From Usnea hakonensis (lineage: Eukaryota > Ascomycota > Lecanoromycetes > Lecanorales > Parmeliaceae): DNA of 50,341 nucleotides. The number at the start of each line of letters is the position of its first letter. The first letter of the stretch is position 1. This document shows, in pieces, positions 31,701-42,820 of the stretch. The translations under genes and the position numbers were made by a program. Below the pieces are notes generated by a model that saw nothing but the letters and a program-made list of their open reading frames with translations, made no database searches and was not told the origin of the DNA. The DNA lies in contig BLJB01000449.1 in assembly GCA_013423325.1 (NCBI GenBank), positions 1 through 50,341 on the forward strand, in the 5' to 3' direction.

Positions 31701-32596
31701 TCGCGCAATTGTGGGGTTGACGGACAAAATATTGACTCGCATTTCTTCCAGAGAGACCGTATCACGCTTCCAGAGCGCCTTCATGATTGACCTGCAGCAA
31801 GTTGCATTTGCAATGACCCTGGCTACGCACCGGAGCTTGGTAATCATTGATGAGTTCGGGAAGGGGACTGACTCAAGCGGTAGCACCCCCTTTGAAGAGA
31901 TGCCTCCCGCGAGAGCAATTTTGACATCTTTGCTGACTCATTGTACAAGATGGTGCTGGCCTAGCCTGCGGCGTCTTTGAGCATTTTCTGGGCCGAGGAA
32001 TAGATCGACCTAAGATTCTGGCTGCGACTCATTTTCATGAGATATTTGAAAATGGATTCCTGCAAAATCGGCCCTCCTTATCCTACGGCTACATGGAGGT
32101 GCGTCTCAACCGCGAGGCAGAAGATCTGGAGGATCAAGTGACCTATCTGTACAAGTACGAGCTTCGACACAATGACAGCGCTTTGCTGACTGTACCATTA
32201 GCTTTAGATACGGTCGTAGTAACACCAGTTACGGTAGCTGGTGGGGCATTGCCAAACCCCATGATTTCTTCGCTGATTGAGAGTTAGTTGTGCGGCCTTG
32301 AATGGCGTTGATGCTGCAATCGTTGATAGGGCCAATTATCTCGTGGATGTCAGTGCAAAAGGCGAGGACCTAGTGACTGCATGCGCAAAGATTTCCAAGA
32401 ACGAAGAACACGAGCTGAAGGATGCGGTAAGTGGTTTCGGCTAGCCGAGTACGAACAATCCACACTAAGTCTGTAAAAGGAGGAGATAGCGAGGCTGTTT
32501 CTGATCCAGAAATTTCGAAACCTATTTGCGGGCGTCAATGAATCACAGGAAGCTCGGAAGATATTGGCAAAGTTAATAGGAGCGACTGAATGTTAG
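28756..32596 (+). CDS. MSH5: MutS homologue Msh5 (meiotic crossover factor)
   Basis: Fifteen exons: 28756–29197, 29247–29357, 29416–29794, 29847–30246, 30291–30368, 30433–30483, 30551–30917, 30977–31073, 31121–31203, 31358–31364, 31422–31879, 31950–32154, 32202–32233, 32284–32426 and 32480–32596, giving 989 aa. After a disordered start comes D-M-R-D-R-G-T-V-G-C-C-Y-Y-E, then the core (G-L-F-H-H-L-A-R-T-P-Q-G-K-Y-L-L-R-Q) and M-K-R-T-Y-D-G-I-E-D-L-L. ATPase Walker A is G-P-N-Y-S-G-K-S at 736–743 (Tyr-Ser is typical of Msh5) and Walker B is I-I-D-E-F-G-K-G-T. Msh4–Msh5 heterodimers stabilise recombination intermediates for class I crossovers and lack the mismatch-binding domain. Exon 10 is only 7 nt. 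The 30368/30433 junction is the weakest, since the expected linker is short there. Confidence 0.92.
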
Positions 32597-32865
32597 AAAG
32601 CCGAATCGACCGCTTCCAGATAAGAGCAAGATTATTGATGTTCTACTAAGGTATTTATGATTTGACAACTTACGGGTAATGGTGCTTTGCTTCTCTTCTC
32701 ATAAATAAAGCAAAGACGTTGTAGCTCCATATTAGGAAATTCAATTCTCAAGTGTCTTCCAGACGGCGCCCGCGCGGCTACTCATCGGCGCCGGAGTTTC
32801 CCCGGGTCAAGACTATTCAGAGTAAGATTTCAGTGACAGGCATGCCTAACTGAACAACCTGCGCG

Positions 32866-33452
32866 ATGGCTTCTTCCTCATCACGGCCTATCATTGTTTT
32901 TGGCACCCTTCTCCTCGCCCATGCGTAAGCAACATCGAGTTCCGATGCCCTCAGGATTTCCTTTTCAAAGTGCTGACAATTTCCCCCAAATCCCTAGATG
33001 CTATTCAGCCTATGAGCATGCAGCACTTCACACCAAATCTCCCCAACAGTGTCCAATTTCCTCTTCAAAGGATTCTCAATCTCCTTCTGTGGCCCTTCCG
33101 CTAGACGTTTCGATAGAGACTATCCTGTCCGTGGTCTTTATCTGTGTTGGATTGGTCCTCGGAGCTGAAGAGCTCAAGCCAATCAGCTGGAGAGTATGGG
33201 CAGGGAATATGGAAAGAGAAAGCGGAGGTGGAGGGCCATTCCAGGGCTTGGAGGACAGATTAGGCTTTGTAGATATAAGGGTAGGCCCTCCTGCGATTGG
33301 TCGAAGAGCAGGTTCAGCTTCAAGTCTACACTTGCACGCTTAAGACATCATTACTTGCAGCTTGGATACTGATGTTTTGATTTACGCAGAAAAAAAGGAA
33401 GGATTTTGCGGACTGGATTCGGGACCAGGGGAGCGATAAGAAAGGGTCATGA
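32866..33452 (+). CDS. EMC5: ER membrane protein complex subunit 5 (EMC5/MMGT family)
   Basis: Exons 32866–32924, 32998–33280 and 33390–33452 give 134 aa. A first membrane segment (P-I-I-V-F-G-T-L-L-L-A-H-A) leads into C-Y-S-A-Y-E-H-A-A-L-H. A second segment, S-I-E-T-I-L-S-V-V-F-I-C-V-G-L-V-L-G, is followed by A-E-E-L-K-P-I-S-W-R-V-W-A-G and the ending F-V-D-I-R-K-K-R-K-D-F-A-D-W-I-R. These are family hallmarks. EMC inserts tail-anchored and multipass proteins into the ER membrane; Emc5 is a core two-TM subunit, and the family was also annotated as membrane magnesium transporters. Both introns restore conserved sequence. It follows Msh5 by 269 bp on the same strand. Confidence 0.92.
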
Positions 33453-34060
33453 ATGAAGAAGACGAGTATAGGTACGTCTTTCTGTCTTTATAATGGGTCG
33501 TCTTCACTGACATGGCAAAGCTTGTGGTTCTAAATATTGCTTTTTGAATGGACGGAGCTGTTTATTCAAATCCTGGAAAGTATCTATTGTCATGCGCGGA
33601 ACCATTGAGAATCTTTGTTGGACCAAGACTAGAGTCGTATAGTTCTGATACTACAATCAGACTGGAAGCACGGTTCCAACCGAGGACGAGTACAACATCC
33701 TCCACACGAAGACTTTGGGTTGACCCATGTAAACGTCGAATTCTGCGACATTGTATTTCGCCGTAGCCTCGTATTTTCCCCCACCAACTGCTGCCATCCT
33801 CAGCGCACGCGACGGAGTGGAAAACGGACTACTATGAACGGCGAGATTTGTTATCCTTGCGTATATCATAAGCCAGAGTCGAATGACATACTTTGATGTT
33901 TGCCACTGCGTGTCGATGCATACAGCGGCCCTCGGGCTCCTCGAGCTTTGGTACAATACCCCCAAATTATCTGAAGAACCTCCTAAGGCGACTCTCTTTC
34001 GAAGCATGGGCACCTCCAATGACAGTAGCACGTATAGACCACAACATCTTCCAAAAGGCT
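33453..34060. other. Convergent 3' region, EMC5 to LSM8
   Basis: Short open frames exist on both strands, including one of about 150 codons on the minus strand (33657–34109) that overlaps the Lsm8 3' end. None has a recognised domain or a convincing start. Read as 3' flanks of the two converging genes. Confidence 0.4.
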
Positions 34061-34427
34061 TCACGTATGCTTCACTCCTCCAATCACACCGCCCTTCACC
34101 TTCGCCCAATCGATCTCAACATCAATGTCTTCATCCAGCAGTCCACATACGGCCACATTCTCGCCCCGAATCAAGTATAACCCATGCGGAACTTCTTCGC
34201 TGTCTTCGGGGTCATCGTGTTCTCGGATTACGCGCTCGATGGTGTTTTGAAGGACAAGATTGGTCAACTGATCGCAAGAGAGGAGGGTGCCGGTCAAGGT
34301 TCTGCCATCTGCGGTGATGACCAGGACTTTCTCTGTAAGCCCATGGTTATTCCTTAGCACCTGGTCCCTGTATAATATCGAAGGGAGAAAGGCGTTTCTT
34401 ACTGTCGATATAATGTTGAAGCGACAT
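34061..34427 (-). CDS. LSM8: U6 snRNA-associated Sm-like protein LSm8
   Basis: Exons 34427–34403 and 34332–34061 give 98 aa. The protein begins M-S-L-Q-H-Y-I-D and splices in phase 1 to K-K-V-L-V-I-T-A-D-G-R-T-L-T-G-T-L-L-S-C-D-Q (Sm1 motif). The Sm2 motif is Y-L-I-R-G-E-N-V-A-V-C-G. The first exon codes for only eight and a third residues. LSm8 defines the nuclear Lsm2–8 ring that binds the U6 3' end for splicing. The start is 221 bp from the glutaredoxin-fold gene on the opposite strand, so they share a divergent promoter. Confidence 0.96.
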
Positions 34428-34648
34428 GTCCTTTGCAAGCGTGAGGCCCCGATTGTAGACCGACAGCTTACAAGTTTTGACGGGTGCTGCAATGGAATGG
34501 ATTATTCAAAGCATTTCTGATTCTGAATTACGAAAGCAGACGCCTGCAAAACAAATGAAAATTACGGGTACAACAATAAAGGCTTGGCGCTTGGCAACAG
34601 CTTTGTATCCGCTCGCTTTGGATTTTGATATACTTACACATTGCTGCT

Positions 34649-35028
34649 ATGAGGCCAACGCTACGGCTTCTTCAATTCAGAACCCTCATCACCCTCTTCA
34701 CCCGCGAAAATTGCTCCCTCTGCGATAAAGCAAAGTCTGTGATTACGAACGTGAGTAAGAAAAGAAGGGTTTACTATCATGAAGTGGATGTCATGGCTTC
34801 TGAATGGAGGCGCGTTTACGAATTTGATGTCCCTGTGGTAGGTATTCCTTGCCTTTGAAATCAGACATAACTGAGTCAGGTTCACAGCTTCACGTACAAC
34901 GCGTTCCCGAAGATTCGAACGAATGCGTTGATGACATTGAGACGCGCAAACTGATGCATCCCTTTGACCAGATGCAGGTTGAGAAGCTGATCGATGAGAC
35001 TGAAGGACAGTCATCTCTAGACTCATAG
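34649..35028 (+). CDS. Glutaredoxin-like small thiol protein (DUF836 / YDR286C type)
   Basis: Exons 34649–34837 and 34888–35028 give 109 aa. The thioredoxin-fold start L-I-T-L-F-T-R-E-N-C-S-L-C-D-K-A-K holds a C-x-x-C redox pair. The hallmark cis-Pro segment (Y-E-F-D-V-P-V then L-H-V-Q-R-V-P) is restored exactly across the intron. The N-terminal R-P-T-L-R-L-L-Q-F-R could be a short mitochondrial signal. Yeast YDR286C is its nearest well-known relative and its substrate is not established. ATG 34649 is preferred because the homology starts just after it; an in-frame extension to 34625 adds eight residues. Confidence 0.87.
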
Positions 35029-35080
35029 TTTATATCGCAATACAAAGCAAATACATCGCGGATGCCTTCGCGAGATTAAT

Positions 35081-36690
35081 TTATCGATCTTGTGATCCTC
35101 TCATTTTCGCAAGGCCTGACACTGCTCCCTTTCCCATATTAATGGCTGAATGAACATAAGAGCCTTTGGCAGCTGTCAACGCGGAAGTCATATATGTCGG
35201 CAATGCAACCATATCCGTCATCACTGATATCTAGGACAAGCATTAGCATACCAATAATGCTTTGCATCTGCTGCTTCTCCCTCTCGTACTCCTCTACTTG
35301 GACTGTGAGTTGCGGTCGCCAAGGACTTACCATGTTGAAACCCTGGTCAGCGAATTCACGAGCTTGATCGCCTGACGTCGCGTATATGCCACAACTCTTC
35401 TCGTTCTCCTTCGCAGCTCGTTGGATCTTGGCAATGGCCTGTTTGAGTTCGCCATGCATTGTGCCGTCAATGATGGAATGCCCGATATTGTTTCCTAAAT
35501 CGAAAGGGCCCACGAATAAAACGTCTATACCCGGAACTTTTGCTATAGCATCGACCTAAGGCGGGCCATTAGTGTGACATAGAATCTTATGAGATCATAT
35601 CACATACATTTTCTAAGGCTTCTTTAGTCTCTATCTGCACGATGGTTACCAGCGCATCGTTTGCCTGCTGCAGGTACTATAAAGGAATGCCTAGTCAGCT
35701 TTCGTCCCTTGATACAGCCTGATTTTTTGCACTACGAAAAGAGGAGTACGACGAAAGCTTGCTCCCGGGACCAGTCCTGCGACTCAGGCTGGGGTATGGG
35801 AGCACGCTCTTTTTTTGTTCAAAACATCACGTACCTCTGTAATAGAATGGCCCCCAAATCTTTCCATGGGAAACGGTCTACACTATCCGTGTTTAGATTC
35901 TCCTCCTAGACGCTTTTGTTGAGCGAAAAGGCAAACTTGCGGAGCAAGAACAAATGTAATGCCCTTACACAATGTCCGAAAACTCAAGCAAAAGAAGTCA
36001 GAGGAGGGAAAAGAAAGGAAGGGGCGAGTACGAGCCAAATCCTCTCACTCCGACTGGAGGAAACTTTGCAGCTTGAACAATTTTCCTGGCGTCGTCTGCC
36101 GTGTACAACAGGGGGACGATGACGCCATGAGCTACACCCCTCGTCAATAAAACTGCTTTTGAACAGATATGATTTTGAGGAAACGCCTACCTCCGGAATC
36201 TAGTGCACCTGCAGTACCAGTTAGTGAAGGTAGGCATTGCAATGCTATCATGATCCCTCACGCTTGACCATCCAGCCCTCATTAGCCGCGATGCGGACGA
36301 TCGGGCTGACTCCACAACCTGCAATTGCTGTAGCTGGGTATTAGCGACCGAATGGAAAACTCCTGTAATTTGGACAAGATCCTAAAGAATCATCGTTGTA
36401 CCTGCAACAGCCTCGTGCATAGCGCTGTCTACTAGTCGTCAGCGCTGAGTCCTGGACAAAGCACGAGTCAATGTTACGTTACCATCAATGTTCCCATGCT
36501 CGGTGTCTACCAAAACCCAGTCAAAACCACAACGTGCGATGGTCCTTGCCTGATTGCTGCCGGGCAGCATTTGCCAGCTGGCAATGAATCAGCTCTGGGG
36601 CCCCAGTGTTAATTGAACGAGAACTTACGCTCCAAATGTCAGGCCAGAGCCCGTGCGCAGCGCTTTGTGCAATCGATTCGCAGCCTGCAT
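35081..36690 (-). CDS. HpcH/HpaI aldolase (2-oxo acid aldolase) family, ten exons
   Basis: Exons 36690–36629, 36577–36483, 36428–36402, 36333–36262, 36208–36191, 36131–36032, 35877–35835, 35676–35608, 35555–35331 and 35230–35081 give 286 aa. Signatures: W-Q-M-L-P-G-S-N; C-G-F-D-W-V-L-V-D-T-E-H-G-N; R-G-F-G-S-P-F-P-M-E-R-F; metal-ligand Glu in V-Q-I-E-T-K-E-A-L-E; and metal-ligand Asp in V-G-P-F-D-L-G. The family performs divalent-metal class II aldol cleavage of hydroxy-2-oxo acids, including 4-hydroxy-2-oxoheptanedioate and 2-keto-3-deoxy sugar acids; the physiological substrate here is unknown. The gene is unusually fragmented: exons of 18 and 27 nt occur, yet every junction restores a family motif and the total is in frame. 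Confidence 0.9.
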
Positions 36691-37168
36691 TCTCAAAAAG
36701 TTGTTGTGAAGCTTTTGGCGATTAAACAGATCTTCTTCGATGTTTTCAATGTTACGCAACGAATTCCAAATGACGCAACCCCTAATTCTGATAAGATAAG
36801 ATGAGATGAGATGAGATGAGACCCCACATCAATCTCGCCAAATTTTGGTTTACTTTGGATCACTCGTACCTGTGTTGTTGTACTGTTTTTGTAGACTGTA
36901 ATAGACAATTGGGTAGACTATCCTAGTCTTACTCCTGTTTCAAGTACATGCTACAATGTACTGCAAACCCTTTACAGCTTGGGATTTATCTACCTCGAGG
37001 GACAATAAGCGCCCTCCGAGTATACGTAGGAGTATCAGAGAAATAGCTAGCGAGAAATAATGACCAGGCATGTCTTTCATTGCTGAGTGACCGCTATTTC
37101 ATTTGTCAAAAAATGTTCTATAGGAGTAGTGGCTTGAACTACCGCACATCTAGTTGGTTGGAATCTCT
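36691..37168. other. Upstream region of the aldolase gene with GATAA/GATGA repeats
   Basis: No gene was seen. About 100 bp upstream of the aldolase start, at 36790–36821, lies a pentanucleotide run, (GATAA)2 followed by about four GATGA units. GATAA matches the binding core of fungal GATA factors, but here it may simply be a microsatellite. Confidence 0.5.
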
Positions 37169-38341
37169 TCACGGCCTTGGCGGCGATGGGTTCGACAGAT
37201 TGCGAATGCAAGAGTCGTAACTTGGCGGAGACAATTCATCTTCTGCGGGTTGGTTTGATGCGATCGAATCCGAAGGATCCGAAGGACACCGCGGAGAGTT
37301 CTCTACGCTGAGGGACAGAATCCTTCCCTGCATCATTGGTGGTGGAGGAGCACGACACATGGAACTAGAGCGGCGTAGGATCTCGGACCTACGCCATCTC
37401 TCCTCTTCCAAGCCCCAAGCTGTAAATAGTCTCCGTTCCGACACCCTCTCAAGCTCCCGTCGTCGCTCGTCTTCGAATGGGTCATGAGCGATTGCTTTTC
37501 CTTTCTTTGGTGATGACGTCCTTGCCGAGGCAGGGGGAGCGAGAGGGGATGATGTCCTCTCAGTGTCTGGTTCAGCAGAGTCAATGCTGTCATCTTCGGG
37601 CACTTCCCCGACAGTCTGCTCATATGAAGAATGCGTGCGTGCGAGTAGATGTCTTGCATCGTAATCGCGCCTCGATTCTGCTCTGCTGCGCTCACGAGGT
37701 AGCGGTAAATCACACCAAAGACAGACACGACCGCCGAAGGTGTCAGACAGTGACTTTGAACAGCCTTTGCCATAGCATTGGTTGTTCCTAGTTTCGAAAT
37801 TTGAATTCTGCTTGGTCTTGCATCTCAAGCACAAGTGCCCATCTCTGGCTGTGCAGACACACTCTGTAGGCATTAGAGAAGAGGTTAGAACGATATTTTC
37901 TTCGTCATTCAACGAAGATTCTTGGTGCGAATTTCCCGAATCGAAGCACTCGACACAGAGACAACGCGTGCGATTTGCGAATGTGTTTTCGTCATGCTTT
38001 CCAAACGACGCTTTGATGATACAAGCCTCACACACGGGCATGGAACACAAAAGACATCCCTTTATCTTGGCCCCTCTGGTATGCTGAGGCTCTGAGCAGC
38101 ATAAGGGGCTTTTGATTTTCAAGTTCCTCCAGTGCGAGGTATTGTGCCTTCCAATGGACAGAGCTGGACGCACCTCTTTAGGAGAGGAAGCGTTACTAAT
38201 GGATGAAGCTGGAAGTCCATGTAACAGGGCACGGCAACTCGAGTTTGCTTTAGACAAATTGAAAAGATCACCAACTGGTAAGACAGCAACCAGGTTTTCC
38301 AGTACCGGATATGCGCACAGCAATACAAGTAGAGACGGCAT
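37169..38341 (-). CDS. F-box-like, cysteine-rich protein
   Basis: One exon of 390 aa. The N-terminal P-V-L-E-N-L-V-A-V-L-P-V-G-D-L-F-N-L-S-K-A-N resembles an F-box, the Skp1-binding helix set of SCF ubiquitin ligases. Next comes a Cys-rich middle with repeated C-x2-C pairs (C-L-L-C; C-E-A-C; C-L-C-V-E-C; C-L-R-C; C-L-W-C), a probable zinc-binding region. The C-terminal 170 residues are acidic, Ser/Pro-rich and apparently disordered, with an Arg/Glu-rich helix (E-D-E-R-R-R-E-L-E-R-V). It may recruit a substrate to an SCF complex, but the F-box call rests on pattern only. No intron is needed. Confidence 0.7.
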   Translation of the reverse strand: MPSLLVLLCAYPVLENLVAVLPVGDLFNLSKANSSCRALLHGLPASSISNASSPKEVRPALSIGRHNTSHWRNLKIKSPLCCSEPQHTRGAKIKGCLLCSMPVCEACIIKASFGKHDENTFANRTRCLCVECFDSGNSHQESSLNDEENIVLTSSLMPTECVCTARDGHLCLRCKTKQNSNFETRNNQCYGKGCSKSLSDTFGGRVCLWCDLPLPRERSRAESRRDYDARHLLARTHSSYEQTVGEVPEDDSIDSAEPDTERTSSPLAPPASARTSSPKKGKAIAHDPFEDERRRELERVSERRLFTAWGLEEERWRRSEILRRSSSMCRAPPPPMMQGRILSLSVENSPRCPSDPSDSIASNQPAEDELSPPSYDSCIRNLSNPSPPRP

Positions 38342-39700
38342 GGTCTTGAAAATATCTCATCAATACATTACATGTACTCCGTATGTTCTGTGAAGATCAT
38401 TACCTTTGCCAAGACCAAAGGGACTGGAAGAGTTTAGATTGATTACGTAATAGAGGGAGTAAGGTACGTACCTACTTTAGTACTGCAAGTACCTGGGTGC
38501 CTGGTGATCTACCTAGTCTGATACGATAGCCGTTTTCCTGTAGAACCGACGGGGAGCTTGCCTACACCTTTTTCGAGCTTGATGACCGGCGGAATCATAT
38601 TGCAATGGAGAAGACCGCGAAGCCATTGTCGCCACATGTATAGCTGTACCTCGCTTTCTTCTAGACGATTTTAGGCTAATTGATTATAGGTAGGCTTCTA
38701 TAGAAGCTTCGGTCGTCCCATCGCGAAGGTCTTTCTGGGGGCAGTAGTATCTTATCAAACCATCTATTGGGTATGGGTGAAGCTCGAAGTAGACGAAATC
38801 AAGAACAAGAAGAGAAGTACGCGTTCCAAGGTATTGATAACGAATTACTTCGCTAAGAAATCTTTCTAAGGGGAAATATTAGATTTGGAGGCCGAAATAC
38901 AAAGTATCAGAAACAGACCCTCGCCATAGTACTGTTTCTTGAAGTCCATACACTGTCATCACATTCTTGTTTATAATTCGGTGGATTCGGATGTAGTTTT
39001 TACATCACTACGAAAGGTACAAATGTATATACTTTAAAAATGGTGTGGTACTACCATCCATCTTCTGATAATCTTTCCAGCATCTCGTTATCCTCGCCTA
39101 CTAAGTGGACGCAATATTTGGGAACGAGTGCGGTTGGTGTAGATACCGCCGCCATCTGTGGAGTAGAAGCGCTTCTGGCCGCCACAAATCGAATCTATGA
39201 AAGTTGGTCTCCATGTCTGCAGAGTAGGTGATTCAATCATTCACTCGAACAATTTCAAGATTGTCTCTCGATTCAAAAAGCCTTTGATTTAATCTTCGAG
39301 CGAGTCCGCTCCGTGCTGTCCTCTGAAAGGTCTAGATTCAACCATCTACTCGTCCCTCGGAATACCGATAGCCTGTTCTTGTCTTATCTGGGTCGAAGAC
39401 TTGACAATTCCATTGATAGGCATTTTTCGCCTTCTTAGCAAGCACTTTGGCCATGTCGATCTTTGGAAGAATATGCTCTCAAAGATCGAGTGCATGGATG
39501 CAGATCATCTTATACTGACCAGTCGTGGTATATCGTTGAGATCTTCATGTCAGCTGTGCTTTCAGAAATTGCTTCTCCGAGAGGCGTCAAAAGCGCGCTC
39601 TTTCTTTAAAGTAGTTGGAACGAGACTGGGTCATCGATGCTCACGGTCCATTGTCACATGATTCCGGAGTGCAGAATTCCATCGGTGCAATCGCGAGATC
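38342..39700. other. Gene-free interval, 1.4 kb
   Basis: No frame with a recognisable domain. A cluster of GTAC/TACCT motifs (about 38461–38516) resembles those in the large interval at 19429–23816. It lies between the start of the F-box-like gene and the stop of the rhomboid gene, both on the minus strand. Confidence 0.4.
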
Positions 39701-41405
39701 TTAACCCTTGCCGAAGTCCTTCGTGAAGAAATGTTTTCTCTCGACATTCTTCCATTTGGGATCCGTCGACCGAATTAATGCACCAGCACCGATACCAACA
39801 AAGAAACCGGACAAGTGGCCCATGTGATCTATGTATGGCCTTGCTGTATCACGCAATATGACGGGCGTAATGCCCCACTTCCGCAAGCTCATGATTTCCA
39901 GTACCATGAAAACGGCTAGCATGACCCCCGTATCTACACCTCGGGTCCATTCTGGAGGTAAGAAAGGAAGAGTGATCTTTTGTCTGGATCGGCATTAGAA
40001 GTAGTCGAAACGAATTCGCAACATGCAGCTTACCCTTCATGGAGAACACAAGATGCCCCAATAAGCGCTGTTATGACACCACTGCCTCCCAACGCACTTG
40101 TTGCGAAGTACGATTTCAAGACGTAAACGACCATGGGTATATATGCCGCAATTACTGCGCTAGAGAAGTACAGAGCCAGAAATCGCCCACGCCCAATATC
40201 ATCGTGTACTAGTTGCATGGTTAGATCCAGCAAATTGAAGGAAGAGATTTTGGTCTAGACCTACGGTGAGTGCCAATGAACCATAGAGGAATAATGTTTG
40301 AGAGCAAATGGGTAAACTCCTGGTGGCTGAAACAAGCCGTGAGCATTGACATCGAGTATGGATATGCAGGCACTACCAGGAAATTCCTGTTCAGAAGTCT
40401 CCAAAAGGGTGGTAGCCTCCATAGCACGAACACTCCAACATTGACACCAATGAGAGTAATCACGGTCGCAGCAGCTGGTGGTAGATCTGGCCAAAGTCTG
40501 GCTTCACGCGGAGGCTGCGTGTAATGCTGTGCGAAAAAGACGGCGAGTGTTACAACCGCGACCGTCAAAAGACCAGAAGGGAGAAGTCTCGCCCATGCTG
40601 ACATTTCTGGGAGTTCCTTCATCTGCGCTTTATCTCGATATCTCTGGAGCCATTCTGGCTCGGGACGTAGCTGGACGGGGGCTGTACCGTCTCTTACTGT
40701 AACCCTTCCATCCGCCTTGGGGTTTTTTTCCGACAAAATGCTTTGATCTTCCTTCTCTTCTTTAGAATTTTCCTCCTTACGTCTTTGTATATTTTCTCGT
40801 CTGAGCCTTTCGAACTGAGACACTGCCTGAGGGCTTTGATGAATGTTCGTTTGCGGCAATCGAACTTTCCCACCTAGCTCTCTATCTATGCGTGCAATGA
40901 TGGCGGCGTCTTCATCGAAAGGATATTTGGCGCGAAGGTATCTGAGACCTTTGTCTATCAGGGCATTAGAATATGGCAGCGTCTGGTCCAGAATCCCTAG
41001 ATGCCTGTGCTCTTGCAACCGCTCCAGAAGGTCATTGGCCTCTTTCCGGTCTATCTTAGGTCCAAATATTGCGTTCAGTTCAGCTCGGGATATAAAAGGC
41101 TTGCTCCCGGCAGCTTTTTGCCGAGATGGTTCCTCGACATATTTCTTCCGCAGGCTTGCACACCTAGCCTGTCGGTTAATGTGGGAAATTTGTTCATAGA
41201 GAGCGGTTTTTGGCCGCGGCTTGTATGTTTGGTGAAGAGGCACTATTGAGCAATCGAGAATTCCGTGTATACTGCGCGAATAAGACTGTGACTGATTTGG
41301 AGAAATGTTGGTCTTCCGCAGCATTGCGAAACCTACTCTTCCAATGCAAGAAGCGGGTACACCAAGGCAAGAAGACTGCCATGTCACCGAAAAGACAGCA
41401 TTCAT
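39701..41405 (-). CDS. PCP1: Mitochondrial rhomboid protease (Pcp1/PARL type)
   Basis: Exons 41405–40265, 40208–40034 and 39983–39701 give 532 aa. A long basic N-terminal half (about 1–270), rich in Arg/Lys, precedes the membrane core. That core includes a hydrophobic segment L-L-P-S-G-L-L-T-V-A-V-V-T-L-A-V-F-F-A, then F-S-H-Q-E-F-T-H-L-L-S-N (the rhomboid HxxxN-type loop). The catalytic Ser423 lies in G-G-S-G and the catalytic His495 in D-H-M-G-H-L-S-G. Intramembrane serine proteases of this type sit in the inner mitochondrial membrane; in yeast Pcp1 cleaves the Mgm1 fusion GTPase and Ccp1. Translation may start later at M-L-R-K-T-N. It is divergent from the Tma17-like gene, 235 bp away. Confidence 0.88.
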
Positions 41406-41640
41406 CTCACGCCTCGCGCGACTCGCTAGCAGCAGAATATGTTAAGGTTGCGAAGATGTCGAGTTGTATGCCAAGATGACCTCCTTCTCGACCGGGTTTA
41501 AGGTGAGCGCCGCTTTTACTCTCGCACGTGATCGTCTACTTTACCAAAGTGGTAGTCTAAATGAGAACGCATTAGCGTCCATTTCTAGCGAACCATCTTG
41601 AATGAGGGATAATTTGCATTCTAATTGCAATACCTCCCAA

Positions 41641-42114
41641 ATGTCGTCCAGTGCTTCCCCCATACCGCCCCAGCGCTTCGCAGAAGCCATCAAAGAGCTC
41701 CCTTTCTCAAATCTGCACTTGAAAGCAACCGAAATCCGTAACTCGATTGCGCATCTTATGTCTTCGAACCAGCAATTGCAATCATTTGCAGATGAAGGAG
41801 ATCCTGATTGCGCTGCAGCAATTCAGGAGAACAGATCGGTAGTCCAGAGGATGGAGGAGCGAATATCGCTATTGAAAGGGGAAGTCGAGGGCAGAGGTTT
41901 CAAGTGGGTTGACAATGAAACAAAACTAGAGAGTGCAGGCTTGAACGGGCATACCGCGATCGAAGAGGTCATGGGGGCATCGAGGATCACCAATAGTGGA
42001 CCGGATATACGACCTTCAGGTGGTCAATTGGGAGATGAAGAGCTCGCCCGAAGATTGAGGGAGCAGATGGAAGAAGATGATGACGATAAGGCTCAAGCTG
42101 GTGTGCACTTGTGA
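41641..42114 (+). CDS. Tma17/Adc17-like protein (putative proteasome-assembly or translation-associated factor)
   Basis: 157 aa, starting M-S-S-S-A-S; a 13-codon upstream extension is possible but less likely. The core R-F-A-E-A-I-K-E-L-P-F-S-N-L-H-L-K-A-T-E-I-R-N-S followed by I-A-H-L-M-S-S-N and a second coiled helix (V-V-Q-R-M-E-E-R-I-S-L-L-K) forms a helical hairpin like yeast Tma17/Adc17. Yeast Adc17 is a stress-induced chaperone for proteasome ATPase assembly. The C-terminal third is acidic and likely disordered. Sequence identity to Tma17 is low by eye, so the family name is tentative. Confidence 0.65.
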   Translation: MSSSASPIPPQRFAEAIKELPFSNLHLKATEIRNSIAHLMSSNQQLQSFADEGDPDCAAAIQENRSVVQRMEERISLLKGEVEGRGFKWVDNETKLESAGLNGHTAIEEVMGASRITNSGPDIRPSGGQLGDEELARRLREQMEEDDDDKAQAGVHL

Positions 42115-42820
42115 GAAGGGTCAGGGAGTTGCAACTCAAGCAATTTGAGTGTTCCTAAACGTTGCGTACAACAAAATTTGTTTCCACAAAGGTAGGGAAT
42201 TGGACCGTGCGCTCTTGAATATTTAGTGCTGAAGTTTGACATTGGATACTCCTGTGTTGAGTCTTTCAGCGACGGGCTCGCATACAATCACGAAACAGCA
42301 TTTGCGGACTCGGTTATATATTTGCAGTAGCAATTTCTGAGTGTTTCTCCCCCTTTACCGGTTGAAGTTCTAAATTCCCCTTGGCCAAGGCATTTTGCAA
42401 CGTCCCCAGGAGTCAGTCGAAACAATGTTAATGTGCTTGACATCCAGGATTGTGGACACTGTGTGATCAAGCGAGCATTCCCCTGGTCTGTAGGCTATGT
42501 CGTGTACGAAAGCACAGCGATTCACGTACTCCTTAAAAGGACGTAAACGTGAACGCTATGCCTTGGCGACACAACCAAGCCGATGAAGATTGAATCATCC
42601 TACTTCACTGATCTATAAGTACGTATCCCAAAAGGGTGGATCGTATCTAGCTCTAAGTATTGGAGTTTCAAGCTCTCTGTCCTGTGCTTTCGACCAAGTC
42701 TCTGTTATGGTTGATTTACTACAATTACAAGCACATAGGCTTGTTTACAATCGGCATCCTCGTCAACCCTAGAGCAAGCCCTGTATCAAGACATAACAAT
42801 TCGATCTCTAGTAGGACGCT
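42115..42820. other. Convergent 3' interval
   Basis: About 0.7 kb between two converging genes. No domain-bearing frame, RNA gene or repeat was recognised. Confidence 0.4.

Noticed and set aside
33657..34109. A minus-strand frame of 150 codons downstream of Lsm8
   Set aside because: It overlaps the Lsm8 3' end in another frame, with no recognisable domain and no convincing start or splice pattern.
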